Source: Dethiosulfatarculus sandiegensis (GTDB taxonomy: Bacteria > Desulfobacterota > Desulfarculia > Desulfarculales > Desulfarculaceae). From it: a DNA stretch of 57,459 bases. This document shows, one piece after another, positions 50,398 through 57,459 of this stretch (its first letter is position 1; each line of letters begins with the position of its first letter). The notes beneath the pieces are model-generated. The model was not told the DNA's origin and did not search any database. It saw only the letters and a program-made list of their open reading frames with translations. The position numbers were made by a program, and so were the translations under genes. The stretch covers positions 1 to 57,459 of the forward strand of contig NZ_AZAC01000033.1 in NCBI RefSeq assembly GCF_000931935.2. Reading direction: 5' to 3'.

Positions 50398-51243
50398 TCA
50401 GAGCCCCAGCTTGGAGTGGGCCGCTTCCTCGGAGCCCAGATAGGCCTGAATCACATGGGGGTCCTTACTCACCTGTTCCGGGGTGCCTTCGGCGATTTTG
50501 GTGCCGAAATCAAGCACCACCACCCGGTCGCTGATATCCATGACCACACCCATATCATGCTCGATCAAAACCACGGTGACGCCCCACTCTTCATTGACAT
50601 CCAGAATAAAGCGGGCCATATCCTCGGTTTCTTCCAGGTTCATTCCGGCCATGGGCTCGTCCAGAAGAAGAATCCTGGGACGCATGGCCAGGGCCCTGGC
50701 CAGCTCAACCCTTTTCTGAAAACCATAGGGCAGGGTTCCCACCACCTTTTTACGGATGGCCTCAATCTCCAGCAGATCGATAATCTTCTCCTCGATCTCG
50801 GTGCGCACCCTCATTTCCTCCCGCTTGGCCTTACCCAGATACAGGCCGCCGGAGAGAAAGCCGCCGTGCATGTGCACATGGTGCCCCAGTTTGATATTGT
50901 CCAGCACGGTCATGCCCTTGAAGAGCTCGATGTTCTGGAAACTGCGGGCAATGCCTAAGGAAGCCACCTTGTGGGTGGATATCTTGGAGATGTCCTGCCC
51001 CTCATAAAAAATTCGCCCCCGATAGGGGTGATAAAAACGGCAGATGCAGTTTAAGATGCAGGTCTTGCCCGCACCGTTAGGGCCTATGATGGCCTGGATA
51101 TGGCCCTTGGCGACCTTGAAGCTGACACCGCTCAAGGCGTTTAAACCACCGAACCTTAAATGAATATCTTCGAGGGCCAATTGCGGCTCCTCGCCAAGAC
51201 GCGCCTTTGCAGCAGCACCTGGCTGGGATGCTTTAGCAACCAT
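50398..51243 (-). CDS. livG: ABC transporter ATP-binding protein LivG (second system)
   Basis: A 281-residue ATPase with Walker A GPNGAGKT, signature LPYGFQKRVELARAL and Walker B ILLLDEPMAGMN. The ATG at 51243 is chosen for its GGGGAGG leader. An N-terminal extension of about 20 residues, Ala-rich, precedes the ATPase core. First gene of the seven-gene minus-strand operon livG-ligase-livH-livM-binding protein-livF-PaaK-like. Confidence 0.9.
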   Translation of the reverse strand: MVAKASQPGAAAKARLGEEPQLALEDIHLRFGGLNALSGVSFKVAKGHIQAIIGPNGAGKTCILNCICRFYHPYRGRIFYEGQDISKISTHKVASLGIARSFQNIELFKGMTVLDNIKLGHHVHMHGGFLSGGLYLGKAKREEMRVRTEIEEKIIDLLEIEAIRKKVVGTLPYGFQKRVELARALAMRPRILLLDEPMAGMNLEETEDMARFILDVNEEWGVTVVLIEHDMGVVMDISDRVVVLDFGTKIAEGTPEQVSKDPHVIQAYLGSEEAAHSKLGL

Positions 51244-51599
51244 GATTCCTCCCCGGCCCGGACCAAACAAAGCCTATAGTGGTCCGCCATACCTGGACAG
51301 ACCTCATCTGTTTGGCCGAGAACAGGACAATTTAGTGATTCAAGAGCAAAAATATCGAGCGGTCAACAAACAGCGCAGCACGACTGCAAAGACCACGAAT
51401 TAGGCGGGATATCGTTCTAACTTAGTTCCTCCCACAGAACTTGAAGCATCCCTCCCGTAGCCAAAGTTTAATCTTATTGGCTTGGGGATTGTCAAGGACA
51501 AATAAAGAAAATGCAAGTTTATTGTGAAAATAATTTTGAGGGGCCTTGTTGAATAGGGGGCAAATGAAAAACTTCACGAATAAAAGCACCAATAAAGGC
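51244..51599. other. Intergenic region upstream of the second Liv operon
   Basis: 356 bp between the dGTPase-like gene end and livG. No supportable coding sequence. The part near livG holds a candidate minus-strand promoter (51338-51366) and a weak GTCC/GGAC dyad at 51282-51298. The AT-rich remainder (51420-51599) shows nothing recognisable. Confidence 0.3.
51338..51366 (-). promoter_or_regulatory. Candidate sigma-70 promoter of the second Liv operon
   Basis: Minus-strand TTGACC (51361-51366), 17-nt spacer, TTGAAT (51338-51343), giving a leader of about 90 nt to livG. Good -35, mediocre -10. Confidence 0.35.
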
Positions 51600-52775
51600 C
51601 TAAAATGAACTGCCCAGTCTTTTGGGCAGGGGCGGCGGGTCATCAAGGGACTGGCAGCAGCGCAGGAAATATTCATCGGTCATGCCGGAGATAAAATCCC
51701 GGCAGATCACTGCCGGATGCTCGTCAAGATATTCCGGAAGCATGCCCTTTAAAAACGAGCTCAACGTGCTGTTTATGTTAACGCCCCTTTTAAGCTCATC
51801 CAGACAGCTTTCAAAAAGTCTATGATAAGCTTGTCTTATTTTGTCGTGTTCGGTCTTGATCTTGGGATTTAAGTAAATCCTCTCCAGGTTGAAGTCCTTA
51901 AGCTCCTTAAGCGCCTCGCCGGTGGGTTCACTGAACCGCACCCTGGGGTTCTCCCGGGAATTTTCAATCAGGTCCTCCACCAGGCGATAAACCATGGTGC
52001 CGTTTGTACGGCCCAGGACGCGGACCACTTTTTCAGGCAGATCCTCGCGTTTCACCAGGCCCAGGAGAATGGCGTCCTCCAGGTCGCGGCCAATGTAGCT
52101 GATGGTGTCTGATATGCGCACCACACAGCCTTCGGTTGTCATGGGGATAACCGGCAGGGACGGGTCTTCTTCCTTGTCCTTTATTTCCCGGTCAAAGCGG
52201 CTGAAGGTCTTGTCTTTTACAGGCGTCAGGTTTGCCGAGTGCACCTCCCCGTCGTGGCAAAGCACCCCATCCAGCACCTGAAGGCTTAAGTTAAGCCCCC
52301 TGCCGCCTTTTTCCACCTTTTCCAAAAATCTCACGGACTGAAGATTGTGCTGAAAACCTCCCAGTCCCTCCTGCCTGCATTTTTCGGCCAGAAACTTCTC
52401 TCCGTCATGGCCAAAAGGCGGATGGCCTATGTCATGGGCCAGGGCGATGGCCTCTATGAGGTCTTCGTTTAAGCGCAAAAAACGCCCTATGGTGCGTGCG
52501 ATCTTGGAAACAAGCTGCACATGCAAAACCCGGTGGGTGATCTGGTCGTTATCCACCAGGCTGAAGACCTGGGTCTTGTCAATGTAGCGGGTATAGGCCA
52601 GGGAATGCATCACACGGTCCGCATCCAGGCTGAAGAACTGACGGTGCCCCAAGCCGATCATGGGCTCCTCATTTCTGCGCAGGGCTTGGGTGCTTAAGCA
52701 GGCATGAAGGCTCAGCCGGGTTTTTTCCTCTTTATCCAGTTGACGGCGCAGATCAATTATGCGAGAAGCTGTCAT
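51600..52775 (-). CDS. dGTPase-like HD-domain triphosphohydrolase
   Basis: A 391-residue deoxyguanosinetriphosphate triphosphohydrolase-like protein that would cleave dNTPs to deoxynucleosides and triphosphate. HD metal residues: His81 in HRVLHVQLV, and His114-Asp115 in AHDIGHPPFGHDGE. The family C-terminal helical part is present (length normal). GGGGGAAAGAGC precedes the ATG. Monocistronic, nucleotide-pool housekeeping. Confidence 0.9.
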   Translation of the reverse strand: MTASRIIDLRRQLDKEEKTRLSLHACLSTQALRRNEEPMIGLGHRQFFSLDADRVMHSLAYTRYIDKTQVFSLVDNDQITHRVLHVQLVSKIARTIGRFLRLNEDLIEAIALAHDIGHPPFGHDGEKFLAEKCRQEGLGGFQHNLQSVRFLEKVEKGGRGLNLSLQVLDGVLCHDGEVHSANLTPVKDKTFSRFDREIKDKEEDPSLPVIPMTTEGCVVRISDTISYIGRDLEDAILLGLVKREDLPEKVVRVLGRTNGTMVYRLVEDLIENSRENPRVRFSEPTGEALKELKDFNLERIYLNPKIKTEHDKIRQAYHRLFESCLDELKRGVNINSTLSSFLKGMLPEYLDEHPAVICRDFISGMTDEYFLRCCQSLDDPPPLPKRLGSSF

Positions 52776-52893
52776 GCTCTTTCCCCCGGCTGACGGATAA
52801 ATACTCAGCTAAAAATAGACCTCTTATACCGGCCAATGTCAAGTCATGCTTGCCGGACTTGGCAAGCGGTCTGTGCAAGGCTAGAATGCATTC

Positions 52894-53688
52894 ATGTTAA
52901 TAGCAGCCGACAACCTGACCGCTTCCAGGCCTTCAGTGGCCCGGGCCATCCAAAAAAGGGATGCGGAATTCCTGGCCCGGCTTTGCCGACAGGTGGAGGA
53001 AGCCGGAGCCCATTGGCTGGACCTTAATCCGGGCTATGTGGCGGCCTCCCAAAAAAGAGAGGTCTGGAAATTTCTGATCAAGACGGCTGAAAAGGCCTGC
53101 GGACTTAAACTCATGCTGGACGCGCCACGGGCCGAGGACCTGGAAACCGGGCTTTTGTTCTGTAAAAGGCCCCCCATATTGAACATGGCCACAGCCGAAG
53201 AAAGCCGCCTTGACCCCCTGCTCGAGCTGGCCCAAAAAAACGGCCTGACCCTGGTGGCTTCCACCATGACCGGCCAGGTGCCCCAGGACGCGGAAGGCCG
53301 CCTGGCCCTGGCCGCCCTGATAGCGGAGCGGGCCCGGCAGAAAGGCATCACCGGCCAAAGGCTGGTCTTGGACCCCATGGTCATGCCCCTGGGCCTTCCC
53401 CAGGGAGAGGCCCACGCGGCAGGTGTGCTGGGATTTTTACGCAGTCTGGACTCTGTCATTGAGCCCAGGCCGCTTACCATGATCGCCCTGAGCAACCTCA
53501 CCACCAAAACCGCGGGTGTAAAGACCGATTTCGCGGCCCCGTCCTTTTTGGCCGCAGCCGCCGGAGCCGGGCTGGATGTGGTGATGATGGACGCCCTCGA
53601 CAGGGAACTCGTACGGGTGGTACGTTTGTGCAAGGTGTTTAAAGGCCAAGTGGTTTTTGCCCAAGGGGAATTTGACTCTCAAACATGA
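52894..53688 (+). CDS. Pterin-binding methyltetrahydrofolate methyltransferase-like protein (AcsE-like)
   Basis: A 264-residue TIM-barrel pterin-binding enzyme, close in length to AcsE, which moves the methyl group of methyltetrahydrofolate to a corrinoid protein in the Wood-Ljungdahl pathway. Folate-binding residues in AcsE (Asp75, Asn96, Asp160, Asn199 by memory) have counterparts Asp76, Asn97, Asp160 and Asn201 here (MLDAP, ILNMA, LVLDP, LSNL). No corrinoid protein or CODH/ACS gene is adjacent, so it may serve a pathway encoded elsewhere or a stand-alone methyltransferase system. Confidence 0.85.
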   Translation: MLIAADNLTASRPSVARAIQKRDAEFLARLCRQVEEAGAHWLDLNPGYVAASQKREVWKFLIKTAEKACGLKLMLDAPRAEDLETGLLFCKRPPILNMATAEESRLDPLLELAQKNGLTLVASTMTGQVPQDAEGRLALAALIAERARQKGITGQRLVLDPMVMPLGLPQGEAHAAGVLGFLRSLDSVIEPRPLTMIALSNLTTKTAGVKTDFAAPSFLAAAAGAGLDVVMMDALDRELVRVVRLCKVFKGQVVFAQGEFDSQT

Positions 53689-53759
53689 ATCTCCCCCCTG
53701 CCGCCTTTTTCGGAACAGGCTGAATCCGGCCATAACCAATGCATCCGCAAGGAGTTTTA

Positions 53760-54548
53760 ATGATAATAGATAGCCATGCCCACTTGGATCTTCTGGAGGA
53801 CCCGCAGGCGGCGCTTGATCGCGCCCGCCAGGCAAAGGTGATTCATGTGGTTGCCATAGGAGTCGATCTCGAGACCTCGGTCAAGGCGGCCGAGTTTGCC
53901 GAAAAGGAAAAGGATGTCTCCTTTTGCCCGGGGATTCACCCCCATGACGCAGCCGGTGCGCCGCCGGATTTCCCAAAACAGCTGCTTGAGCTGGCCCAAA
54001 ACAAGGGCGCAGTGGGCTGGGGTGAATGCGGGTTGGATTATTTTTACAACAAATCCCCTAAAGAAATACAGCGCCGGGTCTTTTCCGAACAGATAGAGGC
54101 AGCTAAAAAGGCCGGGCTGCCGCTTGTGATCCACGATCGAGAGGCCCACGAAGAAATCCTGGCCCTTTTGGCGGAACAGGACGCAGGCCAGGTGGGGGGG
54201 GTGATCCACTGCTTCAGCGGTGACGAAATAATCGCCCAAAAGGCCCTGGACCTGGGTTTTCATTTGGGAATAACCGGCACCATCACCTTTCCCAAGAGCG
54301 AAGGCTTGCGCAGGGCAGTGGCCATAACACCCCTTGACCGGCTCTTGGTGGAGACCGACTGCCCCTTCCTGGCTCCGGTGCCCAAAAGGGGAAAACCCAA
54401 CGAACCGAGCTACCTGCCCTATACAGTTGCAGCCCTGGCCCGGGTATTGGAAAAAGACCCGGAAAAACTGGCCCTGGCCACCAGCCAGAACACAAACCGC
54501 CTTTTTGGGCTGAATCTTGACCTGGAAGAAACCAAATGTACCGCCTGA
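53760..54548 (+). CDS. tatD: TatD family metal-dependent deoxyribonuclease
   Basis: A 262-residue TIM-barrel hydrolase. Metal-site and family motifs: IDSHAHLD, PGIHPHDA, GWGECGLDYFY, VIHDREAHEE, HCFSG and VETDCPFLAP. ATG 53760 follows AAGGAG. It overlaps maf by 13 nt, so the two are cotranscribed. Housekeeping DNA or D-aminoacyl ester hydrolase; the exact role varies across the family. Confidence 0.93.
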   Translation: MIIDSHAHLDLLEDPQAALDRARQAKVIHVVAIGVDLETSVKAAEFAEKEKDVSFCPGIHPHDAAGAPPDFPKQLLELAQNKGAVGWGECGLDYFYNKSPKEIQRRVFSEQIEAAKKAGLPLVIHDREAHEEILALLAEQDAGQVGGVIHCFSGDEIIAQKALDLGFHLGITGTITFPKSEGLRRAVAITPLDRLLVETDCPFLAPVPKRGKPNEPSYLPYTVAALARVLEKDPEKLALATSQNTNRLFGLNLDLEETKCTA

Positions 54549-55126
54549 CCGGCAAAAACCCGCTTATCCTGGCCTCGGCCTCTCCCCGAAGGCGGGAGAT
54601 GCTTTTACGCATGGGTATTGACTTTGAATGCCTGCCCGCTGATGTGGATGAAACCCTTCTGCCAGACGAAGGGGCGCTTGAGGCGTCCTGCCGCCTGGCC
54701 CGGCTGAAGGCCGTCTCCATTTTCCAAAGCCACCCAAACCGCAATATTCTGGCGGCCGACACCCTGGTGGCCCTGGGGGATGAGATCCTGGGCAAGCCAA
54801 AAGACGCTGACCAGGCCATGGAAATGATCAAGATCCTCTCCGGCCGGGAACACCAGGTGGTCACCGGATTCAGCCTCATAAACAGCCAGGGCGAGCACCA
54901 GGGGTCGGCTGTGAGTCGGGTCAAATTCCGCGGCCTGAGCCCGGCCGAGATAAAAGCCTATGTCAGAAGCGGGGAGCCCATGGGCAAGGCCGGGGCCTAT
55001 GCCATTCAAGGCCTGGGAGCCGCCTTTGTGGAAGAAGTTTCGGGCAGCTACACCAATGTGGTGGGCCTGCCCTTGGCAAGGGTTCTCGGCATTTTGCTTG
55101 ATTGGGGTGTTATAGTTCCGGAATAA
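54536..55126 (+). CDS. maf: Maf family nucleoside triphosphate pyrophosphatase
   Basis: A 196-residue Maf/YhdE/YceF protein that hydrolyses non-canonical or uridine nucleoside triphosphates. Motifs: ILASASPRRREMLLRMG, ADTLVALGDEILGKPKD and GKAGAYAIQGLGAAFVEEVSGSYTN, here split for reading (GAYAIQG, SGSYTNVVGLP). Starts inside the end of tatD. Confidence 0.93.
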   Translation: MYRLTGKNPLILASASPRRREMLLRMGIDFECLPADVDETLLPDEGALEASCRLARLKAVSIFQSHPNRNILAADTLVALGDEILGKPKDADQAMEMIKILSGREHQVVTGFSLINSQGEHQGSAVSRVKFRGLSPAEIKAYVRSGEPMGKAGAYAIQGLGAAFVEEVSGSYTNVVGLPLARVLGILLDWGVIVPE

Positions 55127-55251
55127 TGCTGGACCTCTTTTGCCTGACCGGCGGCATATGGGGTTTTTAGGCCTTTTCCCCCTGAACATTCAGACAAAGG
55201 TTCGACCGGGCACATCTTTTACTTATAACTTAAATATGACGGAAGTGGGAA

Positions 55252-55611
55252 ATGGGCCCCAGACAAGTTATTGAAAAATTTGTAAAGGCATTCAATGCCG
55301 CTGATGCAGAACAACTCTCGGAATTGTATGCGGATGAGGCGGTCAATCACCAGGTGGCGGAAGTCCCCGTTAAGGGGAGGCAAGCCATAAAGGATATGTT
55401 TGTCACAGAATTTTCAAAAGCAAACATGACTTGCATTGTGGAAAACATCTTTGAAGACGGAGAATGGGGAATCCTGGAATGGAAAGACCCGTTGGGGCTC
55501 AGGGGGTGCGGCTTTTTCCATGTGCGGAAGGGGAAAATTGTCTTTCAACGCGGGTACTGGGACAAGCTGTCGTTCCTGAGAATTCACGGGTTGCCGCTTC
55601 CATCGGAATAA
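55252..55611 (+). CDS. SnoaL-like / NTF2-fold protein
   Basis: A 119-residue cone-shaped alpha+beta protein with the SnoaL pattern (FVKAFNAADAEQLSELYADEAVNHQV near the N-terminus, then VKGRQAIKDMF). Such proteins are small enzymes or binding domains with variable function. Its codons are more AT-rich than those of maf and yggS. No neighbour suggests its substrate. Confidence 0.75.
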   Translation: MGPRQVIEKFVKAFNAADAEQLSELYADEAVNHQVAEVPVKGRQAIKDMFVTEFSKANMTCIVENIFEDGEWGILEWKDPLGLRGCGFFHVRKGKIVFQRGYWDKLSFLRIHGLPLPSE

Positions 55612-55745
55612 TTTATAAAACACAGTTAAACTTTTTCCCCACGCAGCCCCGGGATTTCCGCATAAAACCCCGGGCAGATGCGCACGGTTAAGTAATCCAC
55701 TCTAGCCGCCTGCACCCAGAGCCTAGCGCTTGAGCAAAGGTTTGC

Positions 55746-56180
55746 ATGAGAATAGAACATGTCGTAAAAAATGATTACCCTGAATTGATAAAAGTGTGGG
55801 AAGCCTCTGTTCGAGCGACTCACGACTTTTTAACAGAAGAAGACATTGCATTATTAAAACCGCTGATTCTGGAAGAGTATTTTGATGCGGTTTTCTTGAG
55901 GTGTGTAAAAGACCAACAGGGCAAGATCCTTGGTTTCGGCGGAGTGGCTGAAAATAAACTTGAAATGCTGTTCGTACTGCCGGAGAGCAGAGGGCGGGGA
56001 GTCGGCTCTTTTCTTTGCAAATATGCTATTGAAAACTTAAACGTTTCAACTGTTGATGTAAACGAGCAAAATCCGCAGGCAATAGGTTTCTATAAACATA
56101 TTGGCTTTCAAATCATGGGCCGTTCACCGGTTGACGGCCAAGGCAGGCCCTTTCCCCTGCTGCACATGAAGCTGGTCTAA
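55746..56180 (+). CDS. GNAT family N-acetyltransferase
   Basis: A 144-residue acetyltransferase with the acetyl-CoA-binding motif A VLPESRGRGVGSFLCKYA and motif B NPQAIGFYKHIGFQIMGR. AAAGG precedes the ATG at good spacing. Clearly AT-richer than the surrounding genes, with NTF2-like and GNAT genes forming a two-gene AT-rich patch, which may be recently acquired. Acceptor substrate unknown. Confidence 0.88.
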   Translation: MRIEHVVKNDYPELIKVWEASVRATHDFLTEEDIALLKPLILEEYFDAVFLRCVKDQQGKILGFGGVAENKLEMLFVLPESRGRGVGSFLCKYAIENLNVSTVDVNEQNPQAIGFYKHIGFQIMGRSPVDGQGRPFPLLHMKLV

Positions 56181-56312
56181 ATTCTTATTTTCATTGCCCG
56201 TCAAGACCAGGGGCTTGCGATCCACCGGTTCTGGTTGGTTTATTGCCCTATTGCCGGAAAAGGATAAAATTTGAGCCTGTAATATAGGCGTTTATTGAAA
56301 AAAGGTGAAATT

Positions 56313-57005
56313 ATGAGCATTGCCCAAAACCTGCAAGTCATACTGGAAAGAATCGAAAAGGCGGCCCAATCCTGCGGCAGAGATCCCAAGAGCGTCAGGC
56401 TGGTGGCAGTGAGCAAAACCAAACCGATCAGCGCGGTTGAAGAGGCGTTTAAGGCCGGGCAGGTTTTGTTTGGGGAGAACTACGTACAGGAGCTGACCGA
56501 AAAAGTACCCGCCTTGGGCCAGGGTCCTGAATGGCACTTCATTGGACACCTGCAATCCAACAAGGCCAAACCCGCCGCCCTTCACAGCCATGTGGTGCAG
56601 ACTGTGGACCGTTTTAAACTGGCCAAGGCGCTTAACCGTCACGCAGAAGAGGCGGGCAAAACCTTGGGCATCCTGTTGCAGGTGAATGTGGGGGAAGAGA
56701 TTCAAAAATCCGGCTGCTCTGAAGATGAAGCCAGGGAACTGGCCCTTAAGGTGGCTGAGCTGCCGAATCTCAAGCTAAAGGGTCTTATGACCATGCCGCC
56801 CTTTTTCGATCAGCCGGAAAAGGTGCGCCCCATTTTCGCCAAACTGTATGAACTGGCTCAAAACCTGGCCAAGGGCCTGCCCAAAGGAGCCATGGATGAA
56901 CTTTCCATGGGCATGAGCGGAGACTTTGAAGCGGCGATAAAAGAAGGCGCCACCCTGGTAAGGGTCGGCACGGCCATCTTCGGGGCCAGGGAATACCACC
57001 AATAA
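56313..57005 (+). CDS. yggS: YggS family pyridoxal phosphate-binding protein
   Basis: A 230-residue PLP homeostasis protein (PLPBP). The PLP lysine is Lys35 in LVAVSKTKPI. FGENYVQEL, WHFIGHLQSNK and SMGMSGDFEAAIKEGATLVRVGTAIFG, quoted in parts, are family signatures. ATG 56313 has AAGGTG 6 nt before it; an upstream in-frame TTG is rejected. An insertion sequence begins about 10 bp after its stop, leaving the gene intact. Confidence 0.93.
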   Translation: MSIAQNLQVILERIEKAAQSCGRDPKSVRLVAVSKTKPISAVEEAFKAGQVLFGENYVQELTEKVPALGQGPEWHFIGHLQSNKAKPAALHSHVVQTVDRFKLAKALNRHAEEAGKTLGILLQVNVGEEIQKSGCSEDEARELALKVAELPNLKLKGLMTMPPFFDQPEKVRPIFAKLYELAQNLAKGLPKGAMDELSMGMSGDFEAAIKEGATLVRVGTAIFGAREYHQ

Positions 57006-57014
57006 GGCCTTTAA

Positions 57015-57459
57015 GGAGTGTCAGGAATTTCGTGTATGGAGCCAATTGTGAGGTAATCACCCCTTCATCGGAGGAGTATGCACAATGGCTGCCAAGGACG
57101 AGTTGCTTGATGAGTTGCTCAAGGGCTATGAGAAGCCCGAAGACCTGTTGGGAGAAAACGGAATATTCCAAGAGCTGAAGAAGGCCCTGGTTGAGAAGGC
57201 GCTTGGAGCGGAGCTTACCCACCACCTGGGGTGCGAGAAAGGTAAGAAGCCAAAAGCGGCAACACCCGAAACGGCCACGGCAAAAAGCGGGTGAAGTCAA
57301 GCGGTGGCTAAATAGAGTTGTCAGTCCCCCGCGACCGCGACGGCAGCTTCGAACCTCAGTTGATCAAAAAGGGCCGGCGCCATTTCGACGGCTTTGACGA
57401 CAAGATCATTTCCTTGTATGCCCGAGGCATGACGGTCCGGGAAATCCAGTCACATCTCA
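57015..57459 (+). mobile_element. IS256-family insertion sequence, left end (runs off the window)
   Basis: The sequence GTGTCAGGAATTTCGTGTA near 57018-57036 resembles the terminal inverted repeats of IS256-family elements and stands about 65 bp before a transposase start. The right end lies beyond the window, so element length and target duplication cannot be seen. Confidence 0.7.
57085..57459 (+). pseudogene. Broken IS256-family transposase (5' part)
   Basis: The frame from 57085 encodes ELLDELLKGYEKPEDLLGENG and ALVEKALGAELTHHLG, typical of the IS256 (Transposase_mut) N-terminus. It then shifts: near 57252-57256 an A appears lost from an A-run (CCAAAAGC). The homologous sequence continues in the next frame (SGNTRNGHGKKRVK, VPRDRDGSFEPQLIKK, FDGFDDKIISLYARGMTVREIQ). 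That frame also has an in-frame TAA at about 57311 where a Glu codon is expected. Two lesions argue for a dead gene. A sequencing error could explain the frameshift but hardly both. Confidence 0.8.

Noticed and set aside
1..57459. tRNA, rRNA or CRISPR features
   Set aside because: No cloverleaf with a TTCRANNC arm, no ribosomal RNA motif and no regular repeat-spacer array was seen on reading the intergenic regions by eye; a tRNAscan or Infernal run would be decisive.

Overview
The window looks like the chromosome of an anaerobic, aromatics-degrading member of the Desulfobacterota (former Deltaproteobacteria). This rests on gene content, not on any 16S or database match: two xanthine-oxidase-type molybdenum enzymes, a B12-dependent acyl-CoA mutase, an Etf whose alpha subunit carries a bacterial ferredoxin domain, several phenylacetate-CoA-ligase-like and CoA-transferase genes, two complete branched-chain-amino-acid-type ABC transporters, an AcsE-like methyltransferase and DUF6125/VOC accessory genes. 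No oxygenases are visible. Genes are dense, mostly Shine-Dalgarno led, and often overlap by ATGA or GTGA.

Layout. 1-9.1 kb: mixed genes (DJ-1/PfpI protein, chemoreceptor, class III aminotransferase, acyl-CoA:carboxylate CoA-transferase, unknown protein, PAS-LuxR regulator, methyltransferase). 9.1-13.9 kb, minus strand: a five-gene operon for a 4-hydroxybenzoyl-CoA-reductase-like molybdenum enzyme (FAD subunit with a four-Cys insert, [2Fe-2S] subunit, Mo subunit) plus VOC and DUF6125 proteins. 14.0-35.3 kb, plus strand: the centrepiece, one long catabolic cluster. It holds a type III CoA-transferase, LivHMGF, EtfBA, acyl-CoA dehydrogenase, GntR regulator, split B12 mutase, HyuAB-type hydantoinase, PaaK-like ligase, periplasmic binding protein and a three-subunit Mo hydroxylase. 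35.4-41.7 kb: Mo-hydroxylase maturation genes (CoxE-like, MoxR-like, EF2563/YqeB, XdhC) with PPDK regulatory protein and a ketopantoate-reductase-like gene. 41.9-42.4 kb: a sigma-54 promoter, a 48-codon gene and a strong terminator. 42.4-51.2 kb, minus strand: a second Liv transporter interleaved with two acyl-CoA ligases. 51.6-57.0 kb: housekeeping genes (dGTPase-like, AcsE-like, TatD, Maf, YggS) and two AT-richer small genes. 57.0 kb to the end: the left end of an IS256-family element with a broken transposase.

How the genes work together (inference). The 14-35 kb cluster contains nearly every enzyme class of the anaerobic indole-3-acetate (auxin) pathway described in Azoarcus evansii and Aromatoleum aromaticum: Mo-dependent ring hydroxylation, hydantoinase-type lactam opening, CoA ligation, CoA transfer, B12-dependent carbon-skeleton rearrangement (phenylsuccinyl-CoA type to benzylmalonyl-CoA type), acyl-CoA dehydrogenation, uptake and a GntR regulator. 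The hydratase/3-hydroxyacyl-CoA dehydrogenase and thiolase are not in the window. A near-consensus sigma-70 promoter precedes the cluster, with a perfect GntR-type palindrome just after its -10 box, which suggests control by the GntR protein encoded inside the operon. The EF2563/YqeB gene beside XdhC is a hallmark of selenium-dependent molybdenum hydroxylases, so one or both Mo enzymes may carry a labile selenium.
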